DNA of 64,000 bases from Actinomadura sp. NAK00032 (GTDB lineage: Bacteria; Actinomycetota; Actinomycetes; Streptosporangiales; Streptosporangiaceae): positions 7,192,001-7,256,000 of the forward strand of contig NZ_CP054932.1 of NCBI RefSeq assembly GCF_013364275.1, in the 5' to 3' direction. Both the position numbers and the translations under genes were made by a program. The notes under the pieces were generated by a model. The model was given only the letters and a program-made list of their open reading frames with translations. It ran no database searches and had not been told where the DNA came from. Numbering within the stretch: the first letter of the stretch is position 1; every line of letters begins with the position of its first letter. This document shows positions 33,142 to 41,607 of this stretch, piece by piece.

Positions 33142-34503
33142 CTACTTGCGGCGCGCCACGTCGTAGGCGGCGCAGCCGATCAGTTCGAGGGAGACCTGGA
33201 GCCGCTCCAGGCTGATGTTCTCGGCGATCGTGTCCTGCGGGGTGTGGTAGATCGGCTCCAACCGGCTGGGCGCCTCGCCGCCGCGCCAGCTGAAGTTGCC
33301 CGCCGGGATACCGCGCTCGTGGAACGCCTCGTGGTCGCTGGAGCCGCGAGCGGTCGGCCCCTCGGTCTGGTCGACGTACCCGAGGCGGCGCGCGGCGGCG
33401 TTCACCGCGGCCGTGGTGGTGTTGTCGGCGCCGTCCACCGACAGGAGCCAGTACGTCCCCGCGGGCGGATGGCTGGTGGCGACCATGTCGTTCTGGAAGC
33501 AGCCGGTGATCCGCGCGACCTCCGCCTCGTCGAGCCCCTTCACGTAGTGCCGAGCGCCGACCAGGCCGCTCTCCTCCGCGCCCCACAGGCAGACGCGCAC
33601 GGCCTGCTGGGTGGGCAGCCGCCTCAGGACGCGCGCCAGCTCCAGGCACAGCACGGTGCCGCTGCCGTCGTCGTTGGCGCCGGGCGAGCCGGGGACGCTG
33701 TCGTAGTGCGCGCTGACGATCACGGCCTTGCCCCCGGGGTCGGGCAGCGTGGCCCTCCGCTCGGCCAGGACGTTGTACGAGGTCAGCCCGGTGTGATGGG
33801 TGACCTCGAACGACAGGCGCCGGGCACCGGCCCGGATCCGCTCGCCGTGGTACTCGGCCAGGCCCAGCACGGGGATCGCGACCGGCTCCTTCAGGTTCGG
33901 GACGAAAGAGCCGGGCTTGCGCTCCGGGTAGGTGGTCGAGCGCGCGTTGACGATGAGGGCCGCCGCGGCGCCCGCGCCGGCCGCCGCCTCGGCCTGCTCG
34001 GTCTCCTGGCCGGTGACGCGGTCGAACAGCACGAGCTTGCCGCGCACGTCGCCGGTGACCTCGGTGACCGGGCCGACGTCCACGACCGCCCCGCGAGCGG
34101 AGGCGACGGCGCCCTGCGGGGACGCGCTGCACTGCCAGCGCCGCTCGCCCTTGGCGCGGATCTCCGCCAGGTACCTGTCGGCGACCGGGAAGGGCTGCAG
34201 CTCGACCTTGTACCCCAGGTCGCGCAGCTGCCCGGCGATGTAGTGGGCGGCGCGGTGCTCGGCGCCGGTGCCGGCGACGCGCCAGCCGATCTCATCGCTG
34301 AGCACCCGCAGGTGCCGCAGCGCCCGGCGCGCGTCGACGCGGGCGACCACGGCCCGGTCGCCGGCGGTGAGGGAGGGCGGCCGGACGGCACCGGGCCGCT
34401 GCCGGGTCGCGGCGGCGGCGGTGCCGGGCAGCAGGCCGGCCGTCGCGAACCCGGTGAAGGCCGCGGCTCCGGCCAGCAGATCACGGCGTTTGACCTCGGA
34501 CAT
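33142..34503 (-). CDS. secreted M28 family zinc aminopeptidase with PA domain
   Basis: A 453-residue exported peptidase. The N-terminus VKRRDLLAGAAAFTGFATAG looks like a Tat signal, ending near ATA AAA. Residues about 140-240 form a protease-associated (PA) insertion domain. The M28 zinc core is complete: SAHYDSVPGSPGANDDGSG (His and bridging Asp), WGAEESG (Glu pair, general base), an Asp in NDMVATS, and the His in IYHTPQDT. This is the aminopeptidase S/Y type that removes N-terminal residues from peptides outside the cell. It is a single-gene unit with its own terminator. Confidence 0.92.
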   Translation of the reverse strand: MSEVKRRDLLAGAAAFTGFATAGLLPGTAAAATRQRPGAVRPPSLTAGDRAVVARVDARRALRHLRVLSDEIGWRVAGTGAEHRAAHYIAGQLRDLGYKVELQPFPVADRYLAEIRAKGERRWQCSASPQGAVASARGAVVDVGPVTEVTGDVRGKLVLFDRVTGQETEQAEAAAGAGAAAALIVNARSTTYPERKPGSFVPNLKEPVAIPVLGLAEYHGERIRAGARRLSFEVTHHTGLTSYNVLAERRATLPDPGGKAVIVSAHYDSVPGSPGANDDGSGTVLCLELARVLRRLPTQQAVRVCLWGAEESGLVGARHYVKGLDEAEVARITGCFQNDMVATSHPPAGTYWLLSVDGADNTTTAAVNAAARRLGYVDQTEGPTARGSSDHEAFHERGIPAGNFSWRGGEAPSRLEPIYHTPQDTIAENISLERLQVSLELIGCAAYDVARRK

Positions 34504-34905
34504 GGCGTCTCCTCAGGGAGCTCGGGGCGCCGTCCCCGCCCGGTTCGGATCGCGAAACCGGACAGACGCGGCACGACACGGACTTCCACCCCCGTTCGGG
34601 CGAACCTATGAAAAAGCCTCACCCACAACAAGAATGGCACGATAACCCGCAACCTGATCGTGATCATGTACCGCGCAGCTGATCACCAGATCACCATTCC
34701 CCGGACGAGCAGATGATCACATCGTCCAAAAAAGTGAGCCTGGCTATTCAACTGGACCGCCCCGCGGCCGAACGGCCCGCACCGGCCGTCCGAGCCGCTC
34801 AGCCGGGTCGACGCCGCCCAGCTCCCGCAGGGAGGACTCGGCCCCTGTGGAACATCGCCGCACAAGCCGGCGCCCGCCGGAGCGCCGACCATTCGCGGGC
34901 GGTCG
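34504..34905. other. non-coding gap between M28 peptidase and Lsr2
   Basis: About 400 bases with no gene I can support. The part next to the peptidase start (34600-34740) is less GC-rich and contains several GATC-centred short inverted repeats (GTGATC, GATCAC); the part beside Lsr2 is very GC-rich. A 73-codon open frame at 34713 has poor third-position GC and is not called. Confidence 0.5.
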
Positions 34906-35229
34906 TCAGTGCGCGGCCTCGTACTGGGCGATGACCGTGGCGGGGATGCGGCCGCGCTCGTTGATCTCGATGCCCTGGTCCTTCGCCCACTGGCGGATCT
35001 CGGCACCGCGCTCGCGGCCGTGGGCGGCGCGGGCCGGAACCGCGCCGCGGGTGCCCTTGAGCCGGCGGCCGCTCTCCATGTAGCTGTGCAGCGTGCTGCG
35101 GAGCTTGCGGGCGTTGTCCTCGCTGAGGTCGATCTCGTACGTCCTGCCGTCGATGGCGAACGACACCGTCTCGGCGGCCTCGCCGCCGTCGAGGTCGTCC
35201 GTCATGATGATGCGAACCTTCTGCGCCAC
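34906..35229 (-). CDS. lsr2: nucleoid-associated protein Lsr2
   Basis: A 107-residue H-NS-like protein that bridges AT-rich DNA and silences foreign genes. The N-terminal dimer domain VAQKVRIIMTDDLDGGEA (1-18) and SFAIDGRTYEIDLSEDNARKLR are typical, and the C-terminal DNA-binding domain has EIRQWAKDQGIEINERGRIPATVIAQYEAAH (in parts) with the AT-hook-like RGR triplet at about 93-95. A GTG start with GGGGA eight bases upstream gives the family length exactly. Several lsr2 copies are common in actinomycetes; I cannot say whether this is the main one. Confidence 0.95.
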   Translation of the reverse strand: MAQKVRIIMTDDLDGGEAAETVSFAIDGRTYEIDLSEDNARKLRSTLHSYMESGRRLKGTRGAVPARAAHGRERGAEIRQWAKDQGIEINERGRIPATVIAQYEAAH

Positions 35230-35333
35230 GTGCGTTCCCCGTCTTGTCGTTTTCCTGGTGCCCCCTGACCGTAGCCGATTCGGGCCCTCGATGATCCGGC
35301 GGGGAAAGGCGCGCGCCGCCCGGCCGGGCGATG

Positions 35334-35570
35334 TTACAGGTAACCGAATGGGCGGCCCGCCACCCGGCGGCCGGACGTGCGGGCGAAGACGCCGTCGCGG
35401 GTCGTCGCCGCGCCGAGCGTGTTGAACTCGCCCCGGGCGGACGGCTCCACGAACTGCTCCCGCTGCTCGGCCGCGCCGAACCGGTGCGGCAGTTCGACGA
35501 AGAGCGCGGTCGAAGCCGGTCCGGGCCCGCTCCCTGCGGTGGCGGTCACGGCGGCGGGGCTGTCCCCCAT
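35334..35570 (-). CDS. hypothetical small protein, 78 residues
   Basis: No family recognised. The frame has about 93% G or C at codon position three, like the real genes around it and unlike chance frames, which is the main reason to call it. The product has LFVELPHRF, AEQREQFVEPSARGEFNTLG and ends GRPFGYL; no signal or membrane segment. There is no ribosome site before the ATG, so it may be leaderless or start elsewhere. It is on the same strand as lsr2 and 104 bases upstream of its start. Confidence 0.45.
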   Translation of the reverse strand: MGDSPAAVTATAGSGPGPASTALFVELPHRFGAAEQREQFVEPSARGEFNTLGAATTRDGVFARTSGRRVAGRPFGYL

Positions 35571-35585
35571 GCGAGCTACAGGCGA

Positions 35586-35614
35586 TTGTCAACCACGCGG
35601 TGATGATCTAGCAG
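35586..35614 (+). promoter_or_regulatory. candidate promoter of hydrolase lipoprotein gene
   Basis: TTGTCA and TAGCAG are separated by 17 bases in a relatively AT-rich part of the gap between lsr2 and the hydrolase gene. The remaining leader (35615-35734) holds a GCGAA/TTCGC hairpin and no gene. Confidence 0.4.
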
Positions 35615-35734
35615 GGGCCGAATCCATAGCGTTCTCAATGTCGGAAGCGACACCGGCGCCGCGAAATTCCCTTCGCGGAGGAGTTCAGTCGGCGAACCAT
35701 TCCTCGGCATTCGATTTTCCCCTTGGAGGACGTC

Positions 35735-36634
35735 ATGATCCGCACGCTCACGAAGACCGCCGCGATCGCGGCCTGCTGCGCCGTGGCCGCCGCCGGGCTC
35801 ACCGGCTGCGACGACGACTCGGGCGCGTTCCCGTTCGACTCCCCCGAACCGCGCAAGACCGCCGACGCGTTCACCGGCACCAAGAAGATCAAGGTCGCCG
35901 GCCGGTCGGTGAACGTGTCCTGCGCGGGCGGCCCGGCCAAGGACGAGCCGGTGATCGTCCTGATGGCGGGGCTCGGCGACGGGCTCGGCAAGATGGCCGC
36001 CCTCCAGAAGACCCTGAGCGAGGAGAACCGGGTCTGCTCCTACGACCGGCTCGGCGAGGGCGCGAGCGAGGCGCCGAAGGGCCCGCAGAGCTTCGCCGAC
36101 ACGGGGAAGGTGCTGAGCGGCGTCCTCGACCGGGTCGCCGGCGACGGCCGGGTGGTCCTGGCCGGGCACTCGCTGGGCGGGATGATCGCCGCCAGGTACG
36201 CCCCCGACCACAAGGACCGGGTCAAGGGCCTCGTCCTGATGGACGCCACCTCGCCGACACCGGTCGCCGACATCGAGAACGTGATCCCCGAGTCCGCCAC
36301 CGGCCCGGGGGCGCAGGTGCGCGCGGAGACCCTCGCGGTGAACGGGGGCAAGAATGCCGAGAAGCTCGTCATCACCGACGGGAAGGTCCGCTCCGCCGGG
36401 AACATCCCGGCCGAGGTGATCCGGCACGGGAAGCAGTACCTCGCGGCCGTCCCCCAGTACGGGCCGGCCCTGGAGCGCGGGTGGACGGCCGGCCAGCGCA
36501 AGTGGCTCGGCGTCTCCAAGCGCGCCAAGCTGAGCACCGCCACCGGCAGCGAGCACTACATCTACGTCGACCGGCCCGACCTCGCCGTCAAGGCGATCCA
36601 GCGCGTCACCGCGCAGGCCGCGACGGCGGCGTGA
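35735..36634 (+). CDS. alpha/beta hydrolase lipoprotein
   Basis: A 299-residue exported hydrolase. The signal peptide ends with a lipobox (AGLTGC, Cys about 24), then an Asp-rich start of the mature chain. Catalytic features: oxyanion MAGLGDGLG (about 79-87), nucleophile GHSLGG (Ser about 146), acid probably in MDATSPTP, and His in GSEHYIYVDRPD (about 272-283). It belongs with the broad alpha/beta-hydrolase group that includes esterases and peptidases; the substrate is unknown. GGAGGA is upstream of the ATG. It converges with a serine hydrolase gene across a long shared hairpin. Confidence 0.88.
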   Translation: MIRTLTKTAAIAACCAVAAAGLTGCDDDSGAFPFDSPEPRKTADAFTGTKKIKVAGRSVNVSCAGGPAKDEPVIVLMAGLGDGLGKMAALQKTLSEENRVCSYDRLGEGASEAPKGPQSFADTGKVLSGVLDRVAGDGRVVLAGHSLGGMIAARYAPDHKDRVKGLVLMDATSPTPVADIENVIPESATGPGAQVRAETLAVNGGKNAEKLVITDGKVRSAGNIPAEVIRHGKQYLAAVPQYGPALERGWTAGQRKWLGVSKRAKLSTATGSEHYIYVDRPDLAVKAIQRVTAQAATAA

Positions 36635-36659
36635 CCCATGCCGCCCCGCGCACACGGAC

Positions 36660-36696
36660 GCGCCGGTGGCGTCCCCCCGAGGGACGCCACCGGCGC
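36660..36696. terminator. bidirectional terminator hairpin
   Basis: A perfect 16-bp stem (GCGCCGGTGGCGTCCC and complement) with loop CCCGA lies midway between two convergent genes (stops at 36634 and 36725) and can serve both. Confidence 0.88.
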
Positions 36697-36724
36697 GGGC
36701 GGTGCGGTCACTTGCGGATGGCCG

Positions 36725-37957
36725 CTACTTGCAGATGGCCGTGTCGACCAGCTTCGAGATCTGCGTCATCTTGGCCAGCGCGTCCTTCTGCATGGCCTCC
36801 ATCGAGTCCTGCTTGGCGATGATCGCGCTCGGCAGCGCGTTGACGATGACCGTGACCTCGCGGCCGTCGGTCGTCACGCCGCCGCGGGACTCGTAGCCGT
36901 GGATGTCGCCGCCGTGGCCCCAGATCTTGGTGCAGGACAGCGTGGTCTGGTCGAGGCCGAGCCCGAACACGGTGTCCGGCATGTCGCCCGGCGACTCCAT
37001 CGTCTTCTGCATCTCCGCGAGCTGCGCGGCGGGCATCAGCTTGCCGCCGACCAGGGCGCCGAAGAAGCGGTTGAGGTCGCGCGGGGTGGAGATCACCATG
37101 CCGGCGGCGCCGGAGATCGACGGGTCCATCTCGGTCGCCTTCGTCAGCTTGCCGCCGGGCGGCGCGATGTACCCCTCCATCCGGGGCTTGCGGACGTCGG
37201 TGTCGCCGGGCTTCGGCCAGTAGGTCTGCTTGAGGCCGATCCGGTCGATGACCCGCTCGGTGACCGCCTCGCCGACCGGCTTGCCGGTGAGCTTCTCGAC
37301 GAGCATCCCGGCGAGGACGTAGTTGGTGTTGCTGTACTCGCGCTTCTTCCCGACGGGGAACAACGCCTTCATCTTCAGCGCGGGCCGGAGCAGGTCCTGC
37401 GCCGTGTAGGTCTTGTTCGGGAGCGTGTCGGTCGTCGGGACGAGGGCCTGCGTGTAGTCGGGGATCCCGCTGGTGTGCCCGAGCAGGTGCCGGATGGTGA
37501 TCTTCTTGCCGTCCCAGTCCGGGCCCTTCGCGATTCCCGGCAGGTAGGTGTCGATCGGCTCGTCCAGCTTCGCCTTCCCCTCGCCGACCAGTTGCAGGAC
37601 GGTCGCGGCGACGAAGCTCTTGGTGTTGCTGCCGACGCGCACGTAGCCGTTCTTCGGGGGCGCGTCGCCGGACTCGCGGTCGCCGACGCCGGCCGAGTAG
37701 TCGCGGACCTCGCCGTCCGCGCCCTTGACGGAGACCAGCACGCCGGGGAAGCCGGCCTTCACCACCTTCTGCATCGCCGCCAGCACCGCGACTTCGTTCT
37801 TGGCCGTGCCGATCTCCGCCTCGGCGTCGGCCTTGTCGCCGGTGGCGCAGCCCGCGAGGGCGAGCGCGGCGGCCGCCGCCACGGCGGCGAACCGCACCGG
37901 CCTGCGGCGGCGTGCGGACGGGACGCCGGGACGGGCGGGCGGGAAGTACTCGGACAC
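36725..37957 (-). CDS. serine hydrolase lipoprotein, class C beta-lactamase/D-alanyl-D-alanine carboxypeptidase fold
   Basis: A 410-residue lipoprotein (lipobox LALAGC, Cys 37), GTG start with GAGGAG upstream. It has all three motifs of the family: SNTK (Ser 110, Lys 113), YSN in KREYSNTNYVLAG (about 214) and HGG in WGHGGDIHGYES (about 368). ITIRHLLGHTSGIPDYT is the other signature. These proteins are usually DD-peptidases or esterases acting on cell-wall peptides or small amides; beta-lactamase activity is not implied. Two extra cysteines (in LSCTKIWG and at the C-terminus, TAICK) may form a disulfide. Confidence 0.9.
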   Translation of the reverse strand: MSEYFPPARPGVPSARRRRPVRFAAVAAAAALALAGCATGDKADAEAEIGTAKNEVAVLAAMQKVVKAGFPGVLVSVKGADGEVRDYSAGVGDRESGDAPPKNGYVRVGSNTKSFVAATVLQLVGEGKAKLDEPIDTYLPGIAKGPDWDGKKITIRHLLGHTSGIPDYTQALVPTTDTLPNKTYTAQDLLRPALKMKALFPVGKKREYSNTNYVLAGMLVEKLTGKPVGEAVTERVIDRIGLKQTYWPKPGDTDVRKPRMEGYIAPPGGKLTKATEMDPSISGAAGMVISTPRDLNRFFGALVGGKLMPAAQLAEMQKTMESPGDMPDTVFGLGLDQTTLSCTKIWGHGGDIHGYESRGGVTTDGREVTVIVNALPSAIIAKQDSMEAMQKDALAKMTQISKLVDTAICK

Positions 37958-38132
37958 CTGTTCTCCTCAAAACCACCTGGTCGGTGGGAGCGGGGGACGT
38001 TTCTCAGGGAAGCCTCAAGAATGGCGATCCGCAGGTGCCCGATTCCATAACGCGCACAGGAAGAAACAGGGTGTAGCCAGCACCACCATCCCGGTACAGC
38101 GGGCACGACCGGGCAGGCGGCTCCCCTGGGGC

Positions 38133-38180
38133 CGGTAGCGCCTGCACTACCGCCGCATGGGCAACTGGCTGCATTGCCGC
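38133..38180. promoter_or_regulatory. tandem dyad sites upstream of ABC exporter
   Basis: Two related inverted repeats: CGGTAG-N8-CTACCG at 38133-38152 and GGCAA-N9-TTGCC at 38160-38178. They share the direct repeat CTGCA(C/T)T(A/G)CCGC, 27 bases apart. Spacing and symmetry suit a dimeric LuxR/NarL-type response regulator. A possible -35 (TTGCCG, 38174) overlaps the second site and TAGCGT (38198) is 18 bases downstream. Confidence 0.65.
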
Positions 38181-38250
38181 GGGTGAGGCGGCGTTCCTAG
38201 CGTCGTGGGGCACTCGAACGAGACCGATTCCCCCCGGAGGACTGCTCCCG

Positions 38251-39015
38251 ATGTCAATGCCCCCCGTGGACGACGTAGTCCACATCGAACGCGTCAGCAA
38301 GACGTACGGCGACGAGAATCCCGTCGCCGCGCTCGCCGGCGTCGACGCCCGGTTCCGCCGGGGGACGATGACCGCGGTGATGGGGCCGTCCGGCTCCGGG
38401 AAGAGCACGCTGCTGCACTGCGCGGCGGGGCTGGACCGGCCGTCATCGGGACGGGTCGTGATCGGCGACACCGACCTGTCGACGATGTCGGAGAAGGAGC
38501 TGACCATGCTGCGGCGCAGCAGGATCGGCTTCGTCTTCCAGGCGTTCAACCTGATCGGCGCGCTGACCGTGGAGCAGAACGTCCTGCTGCCGTCGCGGCT
38601 GGCGGGCGTCCGCCCGGATCCGGCGTGGGTCACCGAGGTGATCGAGCGGGTGGGGCTGGCGCACCGGCTCGGGCACCGTCCGGCGGAGCTGTCCGGCGGC
38701 CAGCAGCAGCGGGTCGCGATCGCCCGCGCGCTCGTCACCCGGCCTGAGGTGATCTTCTGCGACGAGCCGACCGGCGCGCTCGACACGACGACCGCGGCGG
38801 AGGTGCTCGCGCTGCTGAGCGCGGCCGTCGAGCAGTCCGGGCAGACGATCATCATGGTGACGCACGACCCGGTCGCCGCGTCCTACGCCAACCGGGTCAT
38901 CGTGCTGGCGGACGGCAAGATCGTGCGGGACATGCCGCAGCCCGGCGCCCCGCGCATCGCCGAGGAGCTGGCGATGCTCGGCCGCCGCAAGCCCGTCGCG
39001 GTCCAGGAGGGCTGA
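38251..39015 (+). CDS. ABC transporter ATPase, MacB/LolD type
   Basis: A 254-residue ATPase for a FtsX-type exporter. Walker A GPSGSGKST (about 46-54), Q-loop in FVFQAFNLIGALTVEQN, signature LSGGQQQRVAIARAL (about 149-163), Walker B VIFCDEPTGALD and switch His in VTHDPVAAS. The Q-loop and LDxxT patterns are those of the MacB/LolD/BceA group, which powers conformational signalling or peptide and antibiotic export rather than classical transport. GGAGGA lies nine bases before the ATG. The FtsX permease starts three bases after its stop. Confidence 0.93.
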   Translation: MSMPPVDDVVHIERVSKTYGDENPVAALAGVDARFRRGTMTAVMGPSGSGKSTLLHCAAGLDRPSSGRVVIGDTDLSTMSEKELTMLRRSRIGFVFQAFNLIGALTVEQNVLLPSRLAGVRPDPAWVTEVIERVGLAHRLGHRPAELSGGQQQRVAIARALVTRPEVIFCDEPTGALDTTTAAEVLALLSAAVEQSGQTIIMVTHDPVAASYANRVIVLADGKIVRDMPQPGAPRIAEELAMLGRRKPVAVQEG

Positions 39016-39018
39016 GCG

Positions 39019-41547
39019 GTGCTGCTCCTCGCCCTGCAGATGCTGCGGTACCGGAAGGGCACCTTCGTCGCGACGTTCATCGCGCTGTGCGCCGGCGTGC
39101 TGGTCCTCACCGTGTGCGGCGTCCTCACCGAGTCGGGGCTGCGCTACAACGGGCTGCCGCAGCGGTATTCGGACGCGCTCGCCGTCGTCGCCAAGCGCGA
39201 CCTCACGGTGGCCGGTCCCGAGAAGTTCGGGGAGCGCGAGACCACGAAGCTCGTGCTGCCCGAACGCGGCGGAGTGCCCGAGTCGCTGGTCGCGCGGATC
39301 GCCGCGGTCCCCGGCGTGAAGCAGGCCGTGGCCGACCGGTCGGTCACGGTCGCGCTGCCGGCGGCGGCGTCCGTCCCCACGCTGGGCCACGGCTGGGCCA
39401 GCGCCGCGCTGGGCCCGCACCGCATGGTGTCGGGCGCACCGCCGCGCGCCGACGACGAGATCGCGGTAGACGCCCGTCTCGCCGCGGCCGGGAAGCTGAA
39501 GCCCGGCGCCGCCGTGCAACTCCTCGCCGGCGGGGCCGCCCACCCGGTCCGGGTGAGCGGCGTCGTCGACACCGGCGACGCGAAGGGGACGAGCGCGGCG
39601 CTGTTCTTCACCGACGCGCGGGCCGCCGCGCTCGACCCGCACCCGGGCCGCGTCGACGCGGTCGGGGTGCTCGCCGCGCCGGGCGCCGACCGGGAGGCGG
39701 TGACCGCGAAGGTCGAGCGCATCGCGGGCGCCGCCCAGGCCAAGGCCTACACCGGCGACGAGCGGGGGCTCGCCGAGGAGCCCGAGGCCGCCGCCGCCAA
39801 GGAGATGACCATGCAGGCCGGCGCCGCGTTCGCCGGCTACGCCGTGATGATCATCGTGTTCGTCGTCGCGGCCACGGTCGGCCTGTCGGTGCGGCACCGC
39901 CGCCGCGACATCGCGCTGCTGCGGGCGATCGCGGCGACCCCGGCGCAGGTGCGCAGGCTCATCCTCGGCGAGGTGGGGATGCTGGCCGCGCTCGCCGCGG
40001 TCGTGGGCGTCCCGGCCGGCTTCGCCGCCACCCTCTGGATCCGCGACCAGCTCGTCGACCGGGGCTTCGTGCCGGAGTCGTTCGAGGTGCGCGGCGGCGC
40101 GCTCGCCGCGCTCGCGTCGATCGCGGCCGTGGCCGTCGTGGCGCTGCTCTCGGCACTGGTCGCGGCGCGCCGCACCACCGCCATCCGGCCCACCGAGGCG
40201 CTCGGCGAGGCCGCCGTCGAGACGTCCCTCGGCGGCAGGTTCCGGATCGTGTCCGGCGCGGTGTGCCTCGTCGGCGCGGTGGCGATGATCGGGCTCACCG
40301 GCACCGCGACCGGGCAGACCGCCATGGGCGTCGCGTTCGGCATGCTGATCGCGTTCGTGGTGGCGGTCGCGCTGCTCGCGCCGTGGATCAACCGGGCCGC
40401 CGCGCAGGTCCTCGGCCCGGTCCTGCGGACCGTCTGGGGCGACAGCGGGTACCTGGCCGCCGCGAACCTGCACGGCAACGCGCGCAGCATGGTGGCGGTG
40501 CTGACCGGGCTCGTCCTGTCGGTGGGGCTGGGCGGCACCGTCTGGTTCCTGCAGGACAACCTCGACCGGCAGACGGTCGCGCAGAGCCGGGACGGCACGA
40601 TCGCGCAGCACGTGCTGGCCGGCGCCGCCGGGCTGCCCGCGTCGGCCGCCGAGGACGCGCGCCGCGTCCCGGGCGTGCTCGCCGCGACCGGCGTGCGCCG
40701 CACGTCGGTCATCGCGCCGACGGACATCGAGCCCATGACGTTCGTCGCGCAGGGCGTCGACCCGCAGGGCGTGGAGAAGACCCTGGACCTCGGCGTCAAG
40801 TCGGGACGCCTGGGCGACCTGCGCGCCGGCGCCGTCGCCGTGTCGACCTCCCTCGCCGGCCAGAACGACCTGCGGGTCGGCAAGGACGTGAAGCTGTGGC
40901 TCGGCGACGGCACGCCGGTCACGCTGCGGGTCGTGGCGACCTACGACCGCAACTTCGGGTTCGGGGACGTCACGCTGGCCAACGAGACGCTCGCCGGGCA
41001 CACCGCGACCGGGCTGAACGACCACGTGCTGATCCGCACCGCGCGGGGCGTCGACTCGGGGGCCGCGCTGAAGGGGCTCGCGGCGAAGTACCCGGCGAGC
41101 GCCGTGACCGGCACGAGCGAGCTCAACGGCGAGCTGGCCAAGGACCTCGCGATCAGCGCGTGGCTGAACAAGATGCTGATCGCCGTCCTGGTCGGCTACG
41201 CGGTGCTCGCCGCCGCCAACACGCTGATCATGGCGGGGCTGTCGCGGGCCCGGGAGCTGTCGCTGCTGCGGCTGGTCGGGCTGACCCGCGGCCAGGTGCG
41301 GCGGATGGCCTACGCCGAGCAGTCCGTCCTGCTCGGGGTGGCGCTCGCGATCGGCGTGGGGATCGCGGCGGTCACGCTGTCCTCGGTCGTCAACGCGCTC
41401 GCCGGGCAGCGCGTCCCGTACGTCCCGGCCGCCGGGTGGATCACCATCGTCGGCGGGACCGTCCTGCTCGCGCTGGTCGCGACCGTCCTGCCGATCGTGC
41501 GGCTGATGCGGACACCGCCCGTCGAGGGCATCGGCATCCGCGAGTAG
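39019..41547 (+). CDS. FtsX-family ABC permease, 842 residues
   Basis: A large permease with two FtsX domains, GTG start. Topology from the sequence: one N-terminal helix, a first extracytoplasmic domain (about 45-265), three helices (about 272-390), further helices (about 410-460), a second extracytoplasmic region (about 515-700) and three C-terminal helices. The repeated motifs are LLRAIAATPAQVRRLILGE and LLRLVGLTRGQVRRMAYAE, which contact the ATPase. With the preceding ATPase it makes a complete exporter of the kind often paired with a two-component system in actinobacteria, for antimicrobial peptide or lipid stress. Substrate unknown. Confidence 0.92.
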   Translation: MLLLALQMLRYRKGTFVATFIALCAGVLVLTVCGVLTESGLRYNGLPQRYSDALAVVAKRDLTVAGPEKFGERETTKLVLPERGGVPESLVARIAAVPGVKQAVADRSVTVALPAAASVPTLGHGWASAALGPHRMVSGAPPRADDEIAVDARLAAAGKLKPGAAVQLLAGGAAHPVRVSGVVDTGDAKGTSAALFFTDARAAALDPHPGRVDAVGVLAAPGADREAVTAKVERIAGAAQAKAYTGDERGLAEEPEAAAAKEMTMQAGAAFAGYAVMIIVFVVAATVGLSVRHRRRDIALLRAIAATPAQVRRLILGEVGMLAALAAVVGVPAGFAATLWIRDQLVDRGFVPESFEVRGGALAALASIAAVAVVALLSALVAARRTTAIRPTEALGEAAVETSLGGRFRIVSGAVCLVGAVAMIGLTGTATGQTAMGVAFGMLIAFVVAVALLAPWINRAAAQVLGPVLRTVWGDSGYLAAANLHGNARSMVAVLTGLVLSVGLGGTVWFLQDNLDRQTVAQSRDGTIAQHVLAGAAGLPASAAEDARRVPGVLAATGVRRTSVIAPTDIEPMTFVAQGVDPQGVEKTLDLGVKSGRLGDLRAGAVAVSTSLAGQNDLRVGKDVKLWLGDGTPVTLRVVATYDRNFGFGDVTLANETLAGHTATGLNDHVLIRTARGVDSGAALKGLAAKYPASAVTGTSELNGELAKDLAISAWLNKMLIAVLVGYAVLAAANTLIMAGLSRARELSLLRLVGLTRGQVRRMAYAEQSVLLGVALAIGVGIAAVTLSSVVNALAGQRVPYVPAAGWITIVGGTVLLALVATVLPIVRLMRTPPVEGIGIRE

Positions 41548-41555
41548 GCAGAGCC

Positions 41556-41589
41556 CCCGCGTCCCGGCCGCGCGCCGCCGGGACGCGGG
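41556..41589. terminator. bidirectional terminator hairpin
   Basis: A perfect 13-bp stem (CCCGCGTCCCGGC and complement) with an 8-base loop lies between the convergent FtsX gene and response-regulator gene. Confidence 0.88.
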
Positions 41590-41607
41590 TTCCGCCCGCT
41601 CGGCCTC

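Noticed and set aside
34713..34934. 73-codon open frame on the + strand between the peptidase and lsr2
   Set aside because: Third-position GC is clearly lower than in real genes and the frame overlaps the end of lsr2; likely chance.
36725..37957. Interpretation of the serine hydrolase as a beta-lactamase resistance gene
   Set aside because: SxxK, YxN and HGG are shared with DD-peptidases and esterases, and the lipoprotein form with no ampR-like neighbour does not favour resistance.
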